Shown one piece after another: positions 1 to 5,224 of a stretch of 6,692 bases of DNA. The first letter of the stretch is position 1. The number at the start of each line of letters is the position of its first letter. The position numbers were made by a program, and so were the translations under genes. This DNA comes from a bacterium. Its GTDB lineage: Bacteria; Actinomycetota; Acidimicrobiia; Acidimicrobiales; Bin134. Location: contig JAPPKI010000420.1 of NCBI GenBank assembly GCA_028820035.1, positions 1-6,692 of the forward strand. Direction: 5' to 3'. The notes under the pieces were generated by a model that worked only from the letters and a program-made list of their open reading frames with translations, was not told the origin of the DNA and did no database searches.

Positions 1-18
1 TGAGCAAAGTTAAGACAA

Positions 19-2370
19 CTAGAGCCCGGGGGGGCGGGTGCGGATGCCGCCGTTGGACTCCAATACAACCAGCAGTTCGGCGGTCAGCCCCTTTTGCCGC
101 GCCAGCACCTCGCGGTTGTGCTGGCCAAGGAGGGGAGCCGGGGTCTTGGTCCAGGGGCCCGGTGACGATTCGAACCGGAAGGGCAGGCTGGCCGCTGATA
201 CTTCCCCGCACACCGGGTGGTCAATTGGCTCAATGAATGAGCGGGTCCGCAGTTGGGGGTGGTTGCCGATCTCGGCGGGCAGCACCACCCTGCTGGCCGG
301 GACTCCGGCGTCGAGTAGTTGCGCCACCGCCTCGGCGTCTGTCTGAGGGGCCACCCATTCGGCTATTCCTGCATCGATGGAGTCGGCAGCGGCCCGGCGC
401 TTGTCAATGGTGTCGTAGTCAGCCCAATCGGGGCGGTGGAGCAGGTCGCAGAGAGCCTTCCATTGGTGGTCGTCGGCCACCGCTACTGCTACCCAGCGTT
501 CATGGCCAGCGGCGGGGTACACGCCTTGGGGAGCGGCCCGCGGGCCCCCGTTGCCCTCACGGGGGAGTTGGCGGCCGAGGGCGGAGTACTCCACCAATTG
601 CTCTGCGGCGGCGTTGAGGGCGGCGGCCACCATGGTCACTTCCACCAGCCGTCCCTGGCCGGTGCGGTCCCGCTCCTCCAGGGCGGTGAGGGTGGCGAAC
701 ACCGCGTGCATGCCGGCCAGCGGGTCGCACGGCCCCCGGGGAATCTGGGGATCCTCGTCGGGATAGCCGGTGATGTTGGCCATGCCGGTGAGCTGTTCCA
801 TGGTCTGGGCGAAACCGGTGTTATTCCGCCAAGCACCGCTGAGGCCGAAGGCGGGCATCCGGGTCATGATCAGCTTGGGATTCAGTTCTGACAGCCGCTC
901 CCAGGTGAGGCCAAAGCCGTCCATCACCCGGGGGGTGAAGTTCTCGATCACCACATCGGCATCGGCGATCAGCCGCTCGGCCACCGCCACCCCTTCGGGG
1001 GAGCGGAGGTCGAGGGTGATGTCCCGCTTGTTGGTGTTGGCCCCGTGAAAGACCATGCCCCACTCCCACCACTGGTCCGCCGAGGGCGGGCGGGCGGAGG
1101 CGAAGCGCATTCCGTCGGCCCGCTGCACGGACTCGATTTTGACCACGTCGGCGCCGAGCAGAGCCAAGGAGTGGCTGGCGATGGGACCGGCCCACCAGGC
1201 GGTGAAGTCGATCACTCGTAATCCGGCTAGAGGGAGCGCATTGGGCTCCCCCCGGTTGGGTTGGGGGGTGTGGGCTTCGATCTGACCGGTGTGCTCTCCG
1301 GCGGCAGGGACGGGCTCGAAGGGCCGGGTGGCGGCACCGTGCAGTTGGTAGGGAACGGCAGGCTGGGTGAAGCCGCCCGAGGGGTTAGTGGTGAAGGCGT
1401 CCCGGCCGGAGAACGCCTCCAGGGTGGGCACGGTTGCCCCGTTGCCGATGGGGGCCACCGGTATTCGCCGGGCCGATGCCTCGGCGATCACCTCAGCGGT
1501 GGTGCGCTGGGAGGTCCAGGCGTGCATGGCGGCTCGAAACTCGTCCCGCCGCTTCCAGCGGCCGCCGTAGCCGCACATCTCCTCGTCCTCCAGCCAATCG
1601 GAACGGCCGATCATCACCAGAAAGTCCAGGAATTGCTGGCGGGCCACCGTGCAGAAGCCCACGTGGCCGTCAGCGGTGGGCTCGATGGAAGGAAGCTCCA
1701 CGTTTCGGCCGGGACGTTCGGGGTTGGTGTCGCCACTCAGCTCGGCGGCGATCCACGCGTAGGTGTTCATGGTCATGACCATGGTCTCGAACATGGACAC
1801 GTCCACATGGTCGCCCTGGCCGCTGCGACCGGCGGCTCGGGCCGCGGCCAGCGCCCCCACCCCGGCGTAGATCGCTGCGGTCCATTCGCCGATGGCCCCT
1901 CCGGCCTGCACCGGCGGCCGCTCAGGGTTGCCCCGCTTGCCGATGCCCCCGCACTCGGCCTGGAGGGTGAACTCTGTGGCCGGCCTTTGGGCGTAGGGTC
2001 CTGTGCGTCCCCAGGGAGAGATCGTCACTAGCACGAGCGCGGGATTGGCCGTTCGCGCCGCGTCGATGACGGCCGAGGGCAGTCCCTGATCGGTGGTGTC
2101 GATGAGGATGTCGGCGCTGGCCAGCAGATCGGAGATTCCCGGGTCACTCGGGTCGCCAATCACCGAGCGCTTGGAGGTGTTCAGGAACTGAAACAGCGGC
2201 CCGTCTCTGTCGCCCAGTTCGGCACCCGACGCCGACCACCGCCGCAAAGGCTCCCCGCCGACAGGCTCGACCTTGATTACGTCAGCCCCGGCATCCGCCA
2301 ACAGCTTTCCCGCATAGGGGCCCGAGATGCCACCGCCTATCTCGACCACTCGCAGGTGCTGGAGGATCAT
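19..2370 (-). CDS. Two-domain family III (CaiB/BaiF) CoA-transferase
   Basis: A 783-residue cytoplasmic protein made of two fused CaiB/BaiF units; a single unit is usually about 380-420 residues. Family members move CoA between an acyl-CoA and a free carboxylic acid through an acyl-aspartyl intermediate. Counting from the ATG at 2370, unit 1 spans about residues 1-370 and opens with LRVVEIGGGISGPYAG and GADVIKVEP. Unit 2 spans about 380-770 and opens with LAGLRVIDFTAWWAGP and GADVVKIE. The catalytic Asp position is D549 in unit 2 (GPCDPLAGMHA) but Glu, E162, in unit 1 (AIGEWTAAIYAG), so unit 2 is probably the active half. The C-terminus (LLGQHNREVLA plus a short tail) is complete. A TTG start at 2427 would add 19 residues, but the family's conserved start falls right after the ATG at 2370. 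Neither start has a clear Shine-Dalgarno. It is divergent from esterase 1. The substrate is unknown. DddD (DMSP CoA-transferase/lyase) has the same fused layout, but I see no specific reason to call this DddD. Confidence 0.93.
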   Translation of the reverse strand: MILQHLRVVEIGGGISGPYAGKLLADAGADVIKVEPVGGEPLRRWSASGAELGDRDGPLFQFLNTSKRSVIGDPSDPGISDLLASADILIDTTDQGLPSAVIDAARTANPALVLVTISPWGRTGPYAQRPATEFTLQAECGGIGKRGNPERPPVQAGGAIGEWTAAIYAGVGALAAARAAGRSGQGDHVDVSMFETMVMTMNTYAWIAAELSGDTNPERPGRNVELPSIEPTADGHVGFCTVARQQFLDFLVMIGRSDWLEDEEMCGYGGRWKRRDEFRAAMHAWTSQRTTAEVIAEASARRIPVAPIGNGATVPTLEAFSGRDAFTTNPSGGFTQPAVPYQLHGAATRPFEPVPAAGEHTGQIEAHTPQPNRGEPNALPLAGLRVIDFTAWWAGPIASHSLALLGADVVKIESVQRADGMRFASARPPSADQWWEWGMVFHGANTNKRDITLDLRSPEGVAVAERLIADADVVIENFTPRVMDGFGLTWERLSELNPKLIMTRMPAFGLSGAWRNNTGFAQTMEQLTGMANITGYPDEDPQIPRGPCDPLAGMHAVFATLTALEERDRTGQGRLVEVTMVAAALNAAAEQLVEYSALGRQLPREGNGGPRAAPQGVYPAAGHERWVAVAVADDHQWKALCDLLHRPDWADYDTIDKRRAAADSIDAGIAEWVAPQTDAEAVAQLLDAGVPASRVVLPAEIGNHPQLRTRSFIEPIDHPVCGEVSAASLPFRFESSPGPWTKTPAPLLGQHNREVLARQKGLTAELLVVLESNGGIRTRPPGL

Positions 2371-2426
2371 TTGGAGCGAGAGCGGTCGACAGGAGGCATC
2401 GACCGGCAGGTTACTCAGCAAGGCCA

Positions 2427-2438
2427 ATGGGTACCCAT
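2427..2438. promoter_or_regulatory. Palindrome 1, candidate operator
   Basis: ATGGGTACCCAT is a perfect 12-bp palindrome lying 57 bp upstream of the CoA-transferase ATG. It overlaps the alternative TTG start at 2427-2425, which slightly favours the ATG at 2370 as the true start. It shares the core GGGTACCC with the palindrome at 2495-2508, and the two centres are 69 bp apart. Binding by a dimeric regulator is inferred from symmetry and duplication only. Confidence 0.5.
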
Positions 2439-2494
2439 GCCAGCAGGTGGGGCATTGGAGAACTCACCACTACTATTCGGGCTGCTTCATTCCG

Positions 2495-2508
2495 GTCGGG
2501 TACCCGAC
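2495..2508. promoter_or_regulatory. Palindrome 2, candidate operator
   Basis: GTCGGGTACCCGAC is a perfect 14-bp palindrome 21 bp upstream of the esterase 1 start and 8 bp upstream of its Shine-Dalgarno. It lies just downstream of the weak -10-like TACTAT at 2471-2476, so a bound protein could block transcription there. It has the same 8-bp core as palindrome 1. With no loop it would make a poor RNA hairpin, so a DNA-binding site is the better reading. Confidence 0.55.
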
Positions 2509-2516
2509 GTCCAAAG

Positions 2517-2524
2517 AAAGGGAG
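2517..2524 (+). promoter_or_regulatory. Ribosome binding site of esterase 1
   Basis: AAAGGGAG ends 5 nt before the ATG at 2530. It fixes the start there although the frame stays open upstream to 2356. The whole leader GAAANGGAGTTG, ending 2 nt before the ATG, is repeated in front of esterase 2. Confidence 0.8.
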
Positions 2525-2529
2525 TTGCT

Positions 2530-3459
2530 ATGGCCACGGTGCCGCTGCACGAGGAGATCGAGCCGCTCAGGGACATGGTGCCCCTGGGAGTGATCAATGC
2601 GGAGGTGTTGCCTGATTTGCGGAGCACACCGCTGGGGGAGCCTCCCGAGCTGAGTGATGTGGTTGAGCGCACCGACCACGTGGTGGATGAGGCCAACGGC
2701 GTGGTGGTGCGGGTGCATCGAGCGGTAGGCCAGGAGGGTGCGGTGCCGTGCGTGTACTCGATCCACGGCGGGGGATACATACTGGGCAGCTATGAGATGG
2801 ACGACGCCAAGTTCGACCGGTGGTGCCCTCAATACGGCATTGTCGGGGTGTCGGTGGAGTACCGGCTGTCGCCCGAAACGCCGTATCCCGGGCCGCTGGA
2901 GGACTGCTACGCCGGATTGAAGTGGACGTACGACAATGCCGACTCCATTGGCATCGACCGGGACAAGATCGGCATCACCGGAGTCAGTGCCGGAGGCGGC
3001 TTGTGCGCCGCGCTGGCGCTGTTGGCCCGGGATCGGGACGAGGTGCCGCTTCAGTTCCAGCTGCTGGACTGCCCCATGCTCGATGACCGCCAGATCACCC
3101 CGTCGAGCCAGCTCGATGATCTGCTGGTCTGGAGCAGGGATTCGAACGCTTTCGGCTGGCAGTGCTATCTCGGCGACCTCTATGGGGCCGACGATGTGCC
3201 CTACACCGCGGCTGCTGCTCGGGCCGAGGATCTTACGGGACTGCCCGATGCCTACGTATGCATCGGCGGTGCCGACGGCTTCCGCGACGAGGACATTACC
3301 TATGCCATGCGCCTCTACGGCGCTGGCGTCCCCACCGAGCTCCACGTCTACCCCGGCGCTCCCCACGGAGTGGCCCTGTTCTCCCACCTCGAGATCGCCC
3401 AGCGCTATTCCTCCGACCAAGAAGACTGGCTCCGCCGCCAGCTGGAGCGGCTCCGCTGA
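2530..3459 (+). CDS. Alpha/beta hydrolase, HSL-type esterase (copy 1)
   Basis: A 309-residue serine hydrolase of the hormone-sensitive-lipase (alpha/beta hydrolase fold 3) group, with no signal peptide and therefore probably cytoplasmic. It should hydrolyse carboxylic esters. The oxyanion-hole motif HGGGY is at residues 79-83, the nucleophile S153 sits in GVSAGGG, the acid is D249 in GGADGFRDE, and the base is H279 in YPGAPHG. All expected catalytic parts are present and the length is normal for the family. In this family the N-terminal residues form part of a cap over the active site; here residues 1-50 are the part that differs most from the second copy at 4154-5083 (21/50 identical, against 223/259 in the rest). 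It diverges from the CoA-transferase, suggesting that the acid it releases is then CoA-activated (inference). The mazE promoter starts just after its stop, and no terminator is evident. The substrate is unknown. Confidence 0.93.
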   Translation: MATVPLHEEIEPLRDMVPLGVINAEVLPDLRSTPLGEPPELSDVVERTDHVVDEANGVVVRVHRAVGQEGAVPCVYSIHGGGYILGSYEMDDAKFDRWCPQYGIVGVSVEYRLSPETPYPGPLEDCYAGLKWTYDNADSIGIDRDKIGITGVSAGGGLCAALALLARDRDEVPLQFQLLDCPMLDDRQITPSSQLDDLLVWSRDSNAFGWQCYLGDLYGADDVPYTAAAARAEDLTGLPDAYVCIGGADGFRDEDITYAMRLYGAGVPTELHVYPGAPHGVALFSHLEIAQRYSSDQEDWLRRQLERLR

Positions 3460-3488
3460 AGACCTGCGGTTTCGCGGGAATGCGCAAT

Positions 3489-3508
3489 TGGTAATACCAG
3501 GTTATACT
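3489..3508 (+). promoter_or_regulatory. mazE promoter with operator-like repeats, probably leaderless
   Basis: TATACT (3503-3508) matches the -10 consensus at 5 of 6 positions and ends 6 nt before the GTG at 3515, so transcription would begin at or next to the start codon. Two 9-bp direct repeats, GGTAATACC (3490-3498) and GGTTATACT (3500-3508), agree at 7 of 9 positions and lie 10 bp apart, one helical turn. The second covers the -10 box. The first is also the inner part of an inverted repeat, TGGTA-A-TACCA (3489-3499). Ribbon-helix-helix antitoxins typically autoregulate through such sites. No good -35 box is visible. Confidence 0.6.
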
Positions 3509-3514
3509 GAGGCT

Positions 3515-3748
3515 GTGAAGGTCGCAGTGTCCATTCCCGATGCAGTGTTCGAGGCCGCGGAAGAGTTGGCGGCCCGCCGCAGGTGTTCCCGTTCGAGTTT
3601 GTACGCCGAAGCGTTGGAGCGGCTCTTGGTCGAAGCAGATGACGATGACGTCACCGCTCGTCTCGACGCTTTATATGCGGAGATGTCATCGGGTCTTGAT
3701 GAGACGCTGAGGGAAGCGCAGGCCGATGCGCTGTCAGATCCCTGGTGA
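3515..3748 (+). CDS. mazE: MazE-type ribbon-helix-helix antitoxin
   Basis: A 77-residue antitoxin that should neutralise the adjacent MazF and, with it, repress its own promoter. Residues 2-7 (KVAVSI) form the DNA-contacting beta strand, about 9-21 helix A, and about 25-39 helix B (SRSSLYAEALERLL), the usual ribbon-helix-helix layout. The acidic tail from about residue 40, ending in SDPW, resembles the flexible part of MazE that wraps around the toxin. The GTG at 3515 is chosen because the strand motif begins directly after it; the frame is open further upstream, but only as a shadow of the esterase. There is no properly spaced Shine-Dalgarno, which fits leaderless translation. Its TGA overlaps the GTG of mazF by 4 bases (GTGA, 3745-3748), as expected for translational coupling. 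VapB- or ParD-like naming is possible, but the toxin partner settles it as MazE. Confidence 0.88.
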   Translation: MKVAVSIPDAVFEAAEELAARRRCSRSSLYAEALERLLVEADDDDVTARLDALYAEMSSGLDETLREAQADALSDPW

Positions 3749-4101
3749 TTCACCGGGGTGAGGTCTACTGGGTGGATCTCCGTCAACCAACAGGATCAGA
3801 GCCGGGCCGCCGCCGTCCCGTGCTCGTCGTATCCAGCGACCGGTTCAACCAGAGCAGGATCGACACTGTGCTGGCGGTGGCTATTACTTCAAATCTCCGC
3901 CTGGCTGCCGCTCCCGGCAATGTTGAGCTGCCTTCAGAGACCACCGGCCTAGACCGCGACTCAGTGGCCAATGTCTCGCAGATCGTGACGATCGACAAGG
4001 CCCTGTTGTCTGACTGGGTCGGCCGGGTTGACCCCGCCACGATGCGGTTGATTGAGGCGGGCATGGGGCTGGCCCTTGACCTGCCGATCTCAACCCAATA
4101 G
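3745..4101 (+). CDS. mazF: MazF/PemK-family endoribonuclease toxin
   Basis: A 118-residue toxin of the MazF/PemK family, which cuts single-stranded RNA at short sequences and halts growth when the antitoxin is lost. Family landmarks are in order: RGEVYWVDL (residues 4-12), GSEPGRRRPVLVVSSD (17-32), AITSN (46-50), PGNVELP (57-63), GLDRDSVANVSQIVTIDK (68-85). R24 and T48 fall where the catalytic Arg and Thr lie in characterised MazF proteins, so it looks active. The GTG at 3745 overlaps the mazE stop, and no separate Shine-Dalgarno is needed if the two are coupled. The cleavage site cannot be predicted. Transcription may continue into esterase 2, 52 bp downstream, since no terminator is evident. 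Confidence 0.92.
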   Translation: MIHRGEVYWVDLRQPTGSEPGRRRPVLVVSSDRFNQSRIDTVLAVAITSNLRLAAAPGNVELPSETTGLDRDSVANVSQIVTIDKALLSDWVGRVDPATMRLIEAGMGLALDLPISTQ

Positions 4102-4144
4102 GGAATGCGATGTTGGACTACCGTGGCCAGCCAGCGTGTGAAAT

Positions 4145-4148
4145 GGAG
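4145..4148 (+). promoter_or_regulatory. Ribosome binding site of esterase 2
   Basis: GGAG lies 5 nt before the ATG at 4154, inside the leader shared with esterase 1. It favours 4154 over a second in-frame ATG at 4160. The 52-bp gap after mazF (4102-4153) holds no convincing promoter. Confidence 0.7.
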
Positions 4149-4153
4149 TTGAG

Positions 4154-5083
4154 ATGACAATGGCTCCGCTGGATGCCGAGATCGAGCAGCTCAAGCACAC
4201 GGTGCCAACCCGTGATCTCAGCATTGAGCTGTTGCCCGAGATTCGGGCCACATTGCCGGTTCAGTTTTCCGAGCTGGGTGATGCGGTGGTGCGGTCGGAC
4301 CATGTGGTGGATGCGGTCAACGGGGTGGTGGTGCGGGTGCACCGCCCGCGAGGGATTGAGGGCGCGGTGCCGTGTGTGTATTCGATTCACGGCGGGGGCT
4401 ATATCCGGGGTACCTACGACATGGACGACGCCAAGTTCGACCGGTGGTGCCCGACCTACGGCGTGGTCGGTGTGTCGGTGGAGTACCGGCTGGCGCCAGA
4501 GACGCCCTATCCCGGGCCGCTGGAGGACTGCTACGCCGGGTTGAAGTGGACGTTTGACAATGCTGATGAGATCGGGATCGATCGGGACAAGATCGGCATC
4601 ACCGGAGTCAGCGCCGGCGGGGGCTTGTGCGCCGCGCTGGCACTGCTGGCCCGGGACCGGGGCGAGGTGCCGTTGCAGTTCCAGCTATTGGACTGCCCGA
4701 TGCTGGATGACCGTCAAATAACCCCGTCGAGCCAGCACGACGACCTGGTGATTTGGAACAAGGCCTCCAACGCCTTTGGCTGGCAGAGCTACCTCGGCGA
4801 TCTCTACGGCACCGACGATGTGCCCTACACCGCGGCCGCCGCCCGGGCCGAGGATCTCTCTGGCTTGCCGGAGGCCTACGTCTGCGTTGGCGGCGCCGAC
4901 GGCTTCCGCGACGAGAACATCACCTACGCCATGCGCCTCTACGGCGCCGGCGTCCCCACTGAGCTTCACGTCTACCCCGGCGCCCCCCACGGCGTCGGCC
5001 TCTTCCCCCAAACCCAAATCGCCCAGCGCTACGCCGCCGACCGAGAAGACTGGCTCCGCCGCCAACTGGCGCGGCTGGGATAG
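4154..5083 (+). CDS. Alpha/beta hydrolase, HSL-type esterase (copy 2)
   Basis: A 309-residue paralogue of the esterase at 2530-3459 with the same predicted chemistry. Every catalytic element keeps the same residue number: HGGGY 79-83, S153 in GVSAGGG, D249 in GGADGFRDE and H279 in YPGAPHG. The first 50 residues and a short stretch at 281-296 (including PQTQ in place of SHLE) differ most; the core around the oxyanion hole, nucleophile and C-terminal triad residues is nearly invariant. This suggests both copies are active but differ in substrate fit (inference). The copy sits directly behind mazF with no clear promoter of its own, so it may depend on mazEF transcription or read-through from copy 1. 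Confidence 0.93.
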   Translation: MTMAPLDAEIEQLKHTVPTRDLSIELLPEIRATLPVQFSELGDAVVRSDHVVDAVNGVVVRVHRPRGIEGAVPCVYSIHGGGYIRGTYDMDDAKFDRWCPTYGVVGVSVEYRLAPETPYPGPLEDCYAGLKWTFDNADEIGIDRDKIGITGVSAGGGLCAALALLARDRGEVPLQFQLLDCPMLDDRQITPSSQHDDLVIWNKASNAFGWQSYLGDLYGTDDVPYTAAAARAEDLSGLPEAYVCVGGADGFRDENITYAMRLYGAGVPTELHVYPGAPHGVGLFPQTQIAQRYAADREDWLRRQLARLG

Positions 5084-5091
5084 TTGATGGT

Positions 5092-5224
5092 CTAGTCGAA
5101 TCTAGGCAGGGGATTCTGCTCTAGCCAGTGGCGGGCGTGGCCGTAGTTGTCATCGCACATCGCTAATGTATTGATATGAGATTTCACCGGTGTAGTTTGC
5201 GCCGTGCAGGATGTGCGGGGTGAG
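5092..5224 (-). pseudogene. Possible decayed C-terminal tail of a minus-strand gene
   Basis: Read on the minus strand, 5224 to about 5153 gives a protein-like stretch (HILHGANYTGEISYQYISD) that ends at a stop. Shifting by one base near 5152 continues it as DNYGHARHWLEQNPLPRFD, ending at a TAG (5094-5092). Together they look like the end of a real protein broken by a single-base frameshift, with nothing recognisable further upstream. I do not recognise the family. It overlaps the first bases of the methyltransferase if that starts at 5211. Chance cannot be excluded for so short a stretch. The 5084-5210 gap holds no other gene and no clear terminator. Confidence 0.3.

Larger units (their letters stand above)
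2371..2529. promoter_or_regulatory. Divergent intergenic spacer with two palindromes
   Basis: This 159-bp spacer separates the start codons of the minus-strand CoA-transferase and the plus-strand esterase 1, so it should hold both promoters. It contains two perfect palindromes (2427-2438 and 2495-2508) sharing an identical 8-bp core. A weak -10-like TACTAT (2471-2476) could serve the esterase, but no -35 box is convincing at the usual distance. No clear promoter for the CoA-transferase is visible. The paired sites suggest a common regulator; that is inference. Confidence 0.6.
2516..5083 (+). repeat. Tandem gene duplication split by a mazEF cassette
   Basis: The segments 2516-3459 and 4140-5083 are each 944 bp and run from a shared leader (GAAANGGAGTTG, then 2 nt, then ATG) to the stop codon. 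The encoded proteins align over 309 residues without a gap, with 244 identities by hand count. Similarity appears to stop just upstream of the leader and right after the stop codon. The 680 bp between the copies are taken up almost entirely by mazE and mazF. Confidence 0.9.

Noticed and set aside
1261..2031. Plus-strand open frame of 256 codons opposite the CoA-transferase
   Set aside because: Glycine- and histidine-rich translation without a fold pattern; it is the antisense of a strongly conserved coding region in GC-rich DNA.
19..2370. Calling the CoA-transferase DddD and the locus a DMSP-cleavage system
   Set aside because: Only the fused two-unit architecture and the position of the active Asp match; no DMSP transporter or downstream ddd gene is visible.
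2356..2529. Upstream extension of esterase 1
   Set aside because: The good Shine-Dalgarno before 2530 and the equal length of copy 2 both place the start at 2530; an extension would also run through the palindromic spacer.
2473..3420. Minus-strand open frame of 315 codons opposite esterase 1
   Set aside because: It mirrors the esterase codons, and a matching antisense frame appears at 4685-5065 in copy 2; the sense strand has a full catalytic set and a ribosome binding site.
2936..3514. Upstream extension of the mazE frame through esterase 1
   Set aside because: The translation is low-complexity Ser/Pro/Ala, and the antitoxin fold starts right at the GTG at 3515, just behind a -10 box.
4407..4414. 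GGGGTACC inside esterase 2 as a third operator
   Set aside because: It lies within coding DNA, lacks the final C of the core and has no symmetric flanks.
5084..5125. Short repeats (CTAG-TCGAAT-CTAG, GCAG-GGGATT-CTGC) as a terminator after esterase 2
   Set aside because: Stems of only 4 bp and no T-run follow, so a rho-independent terminator is not supported.
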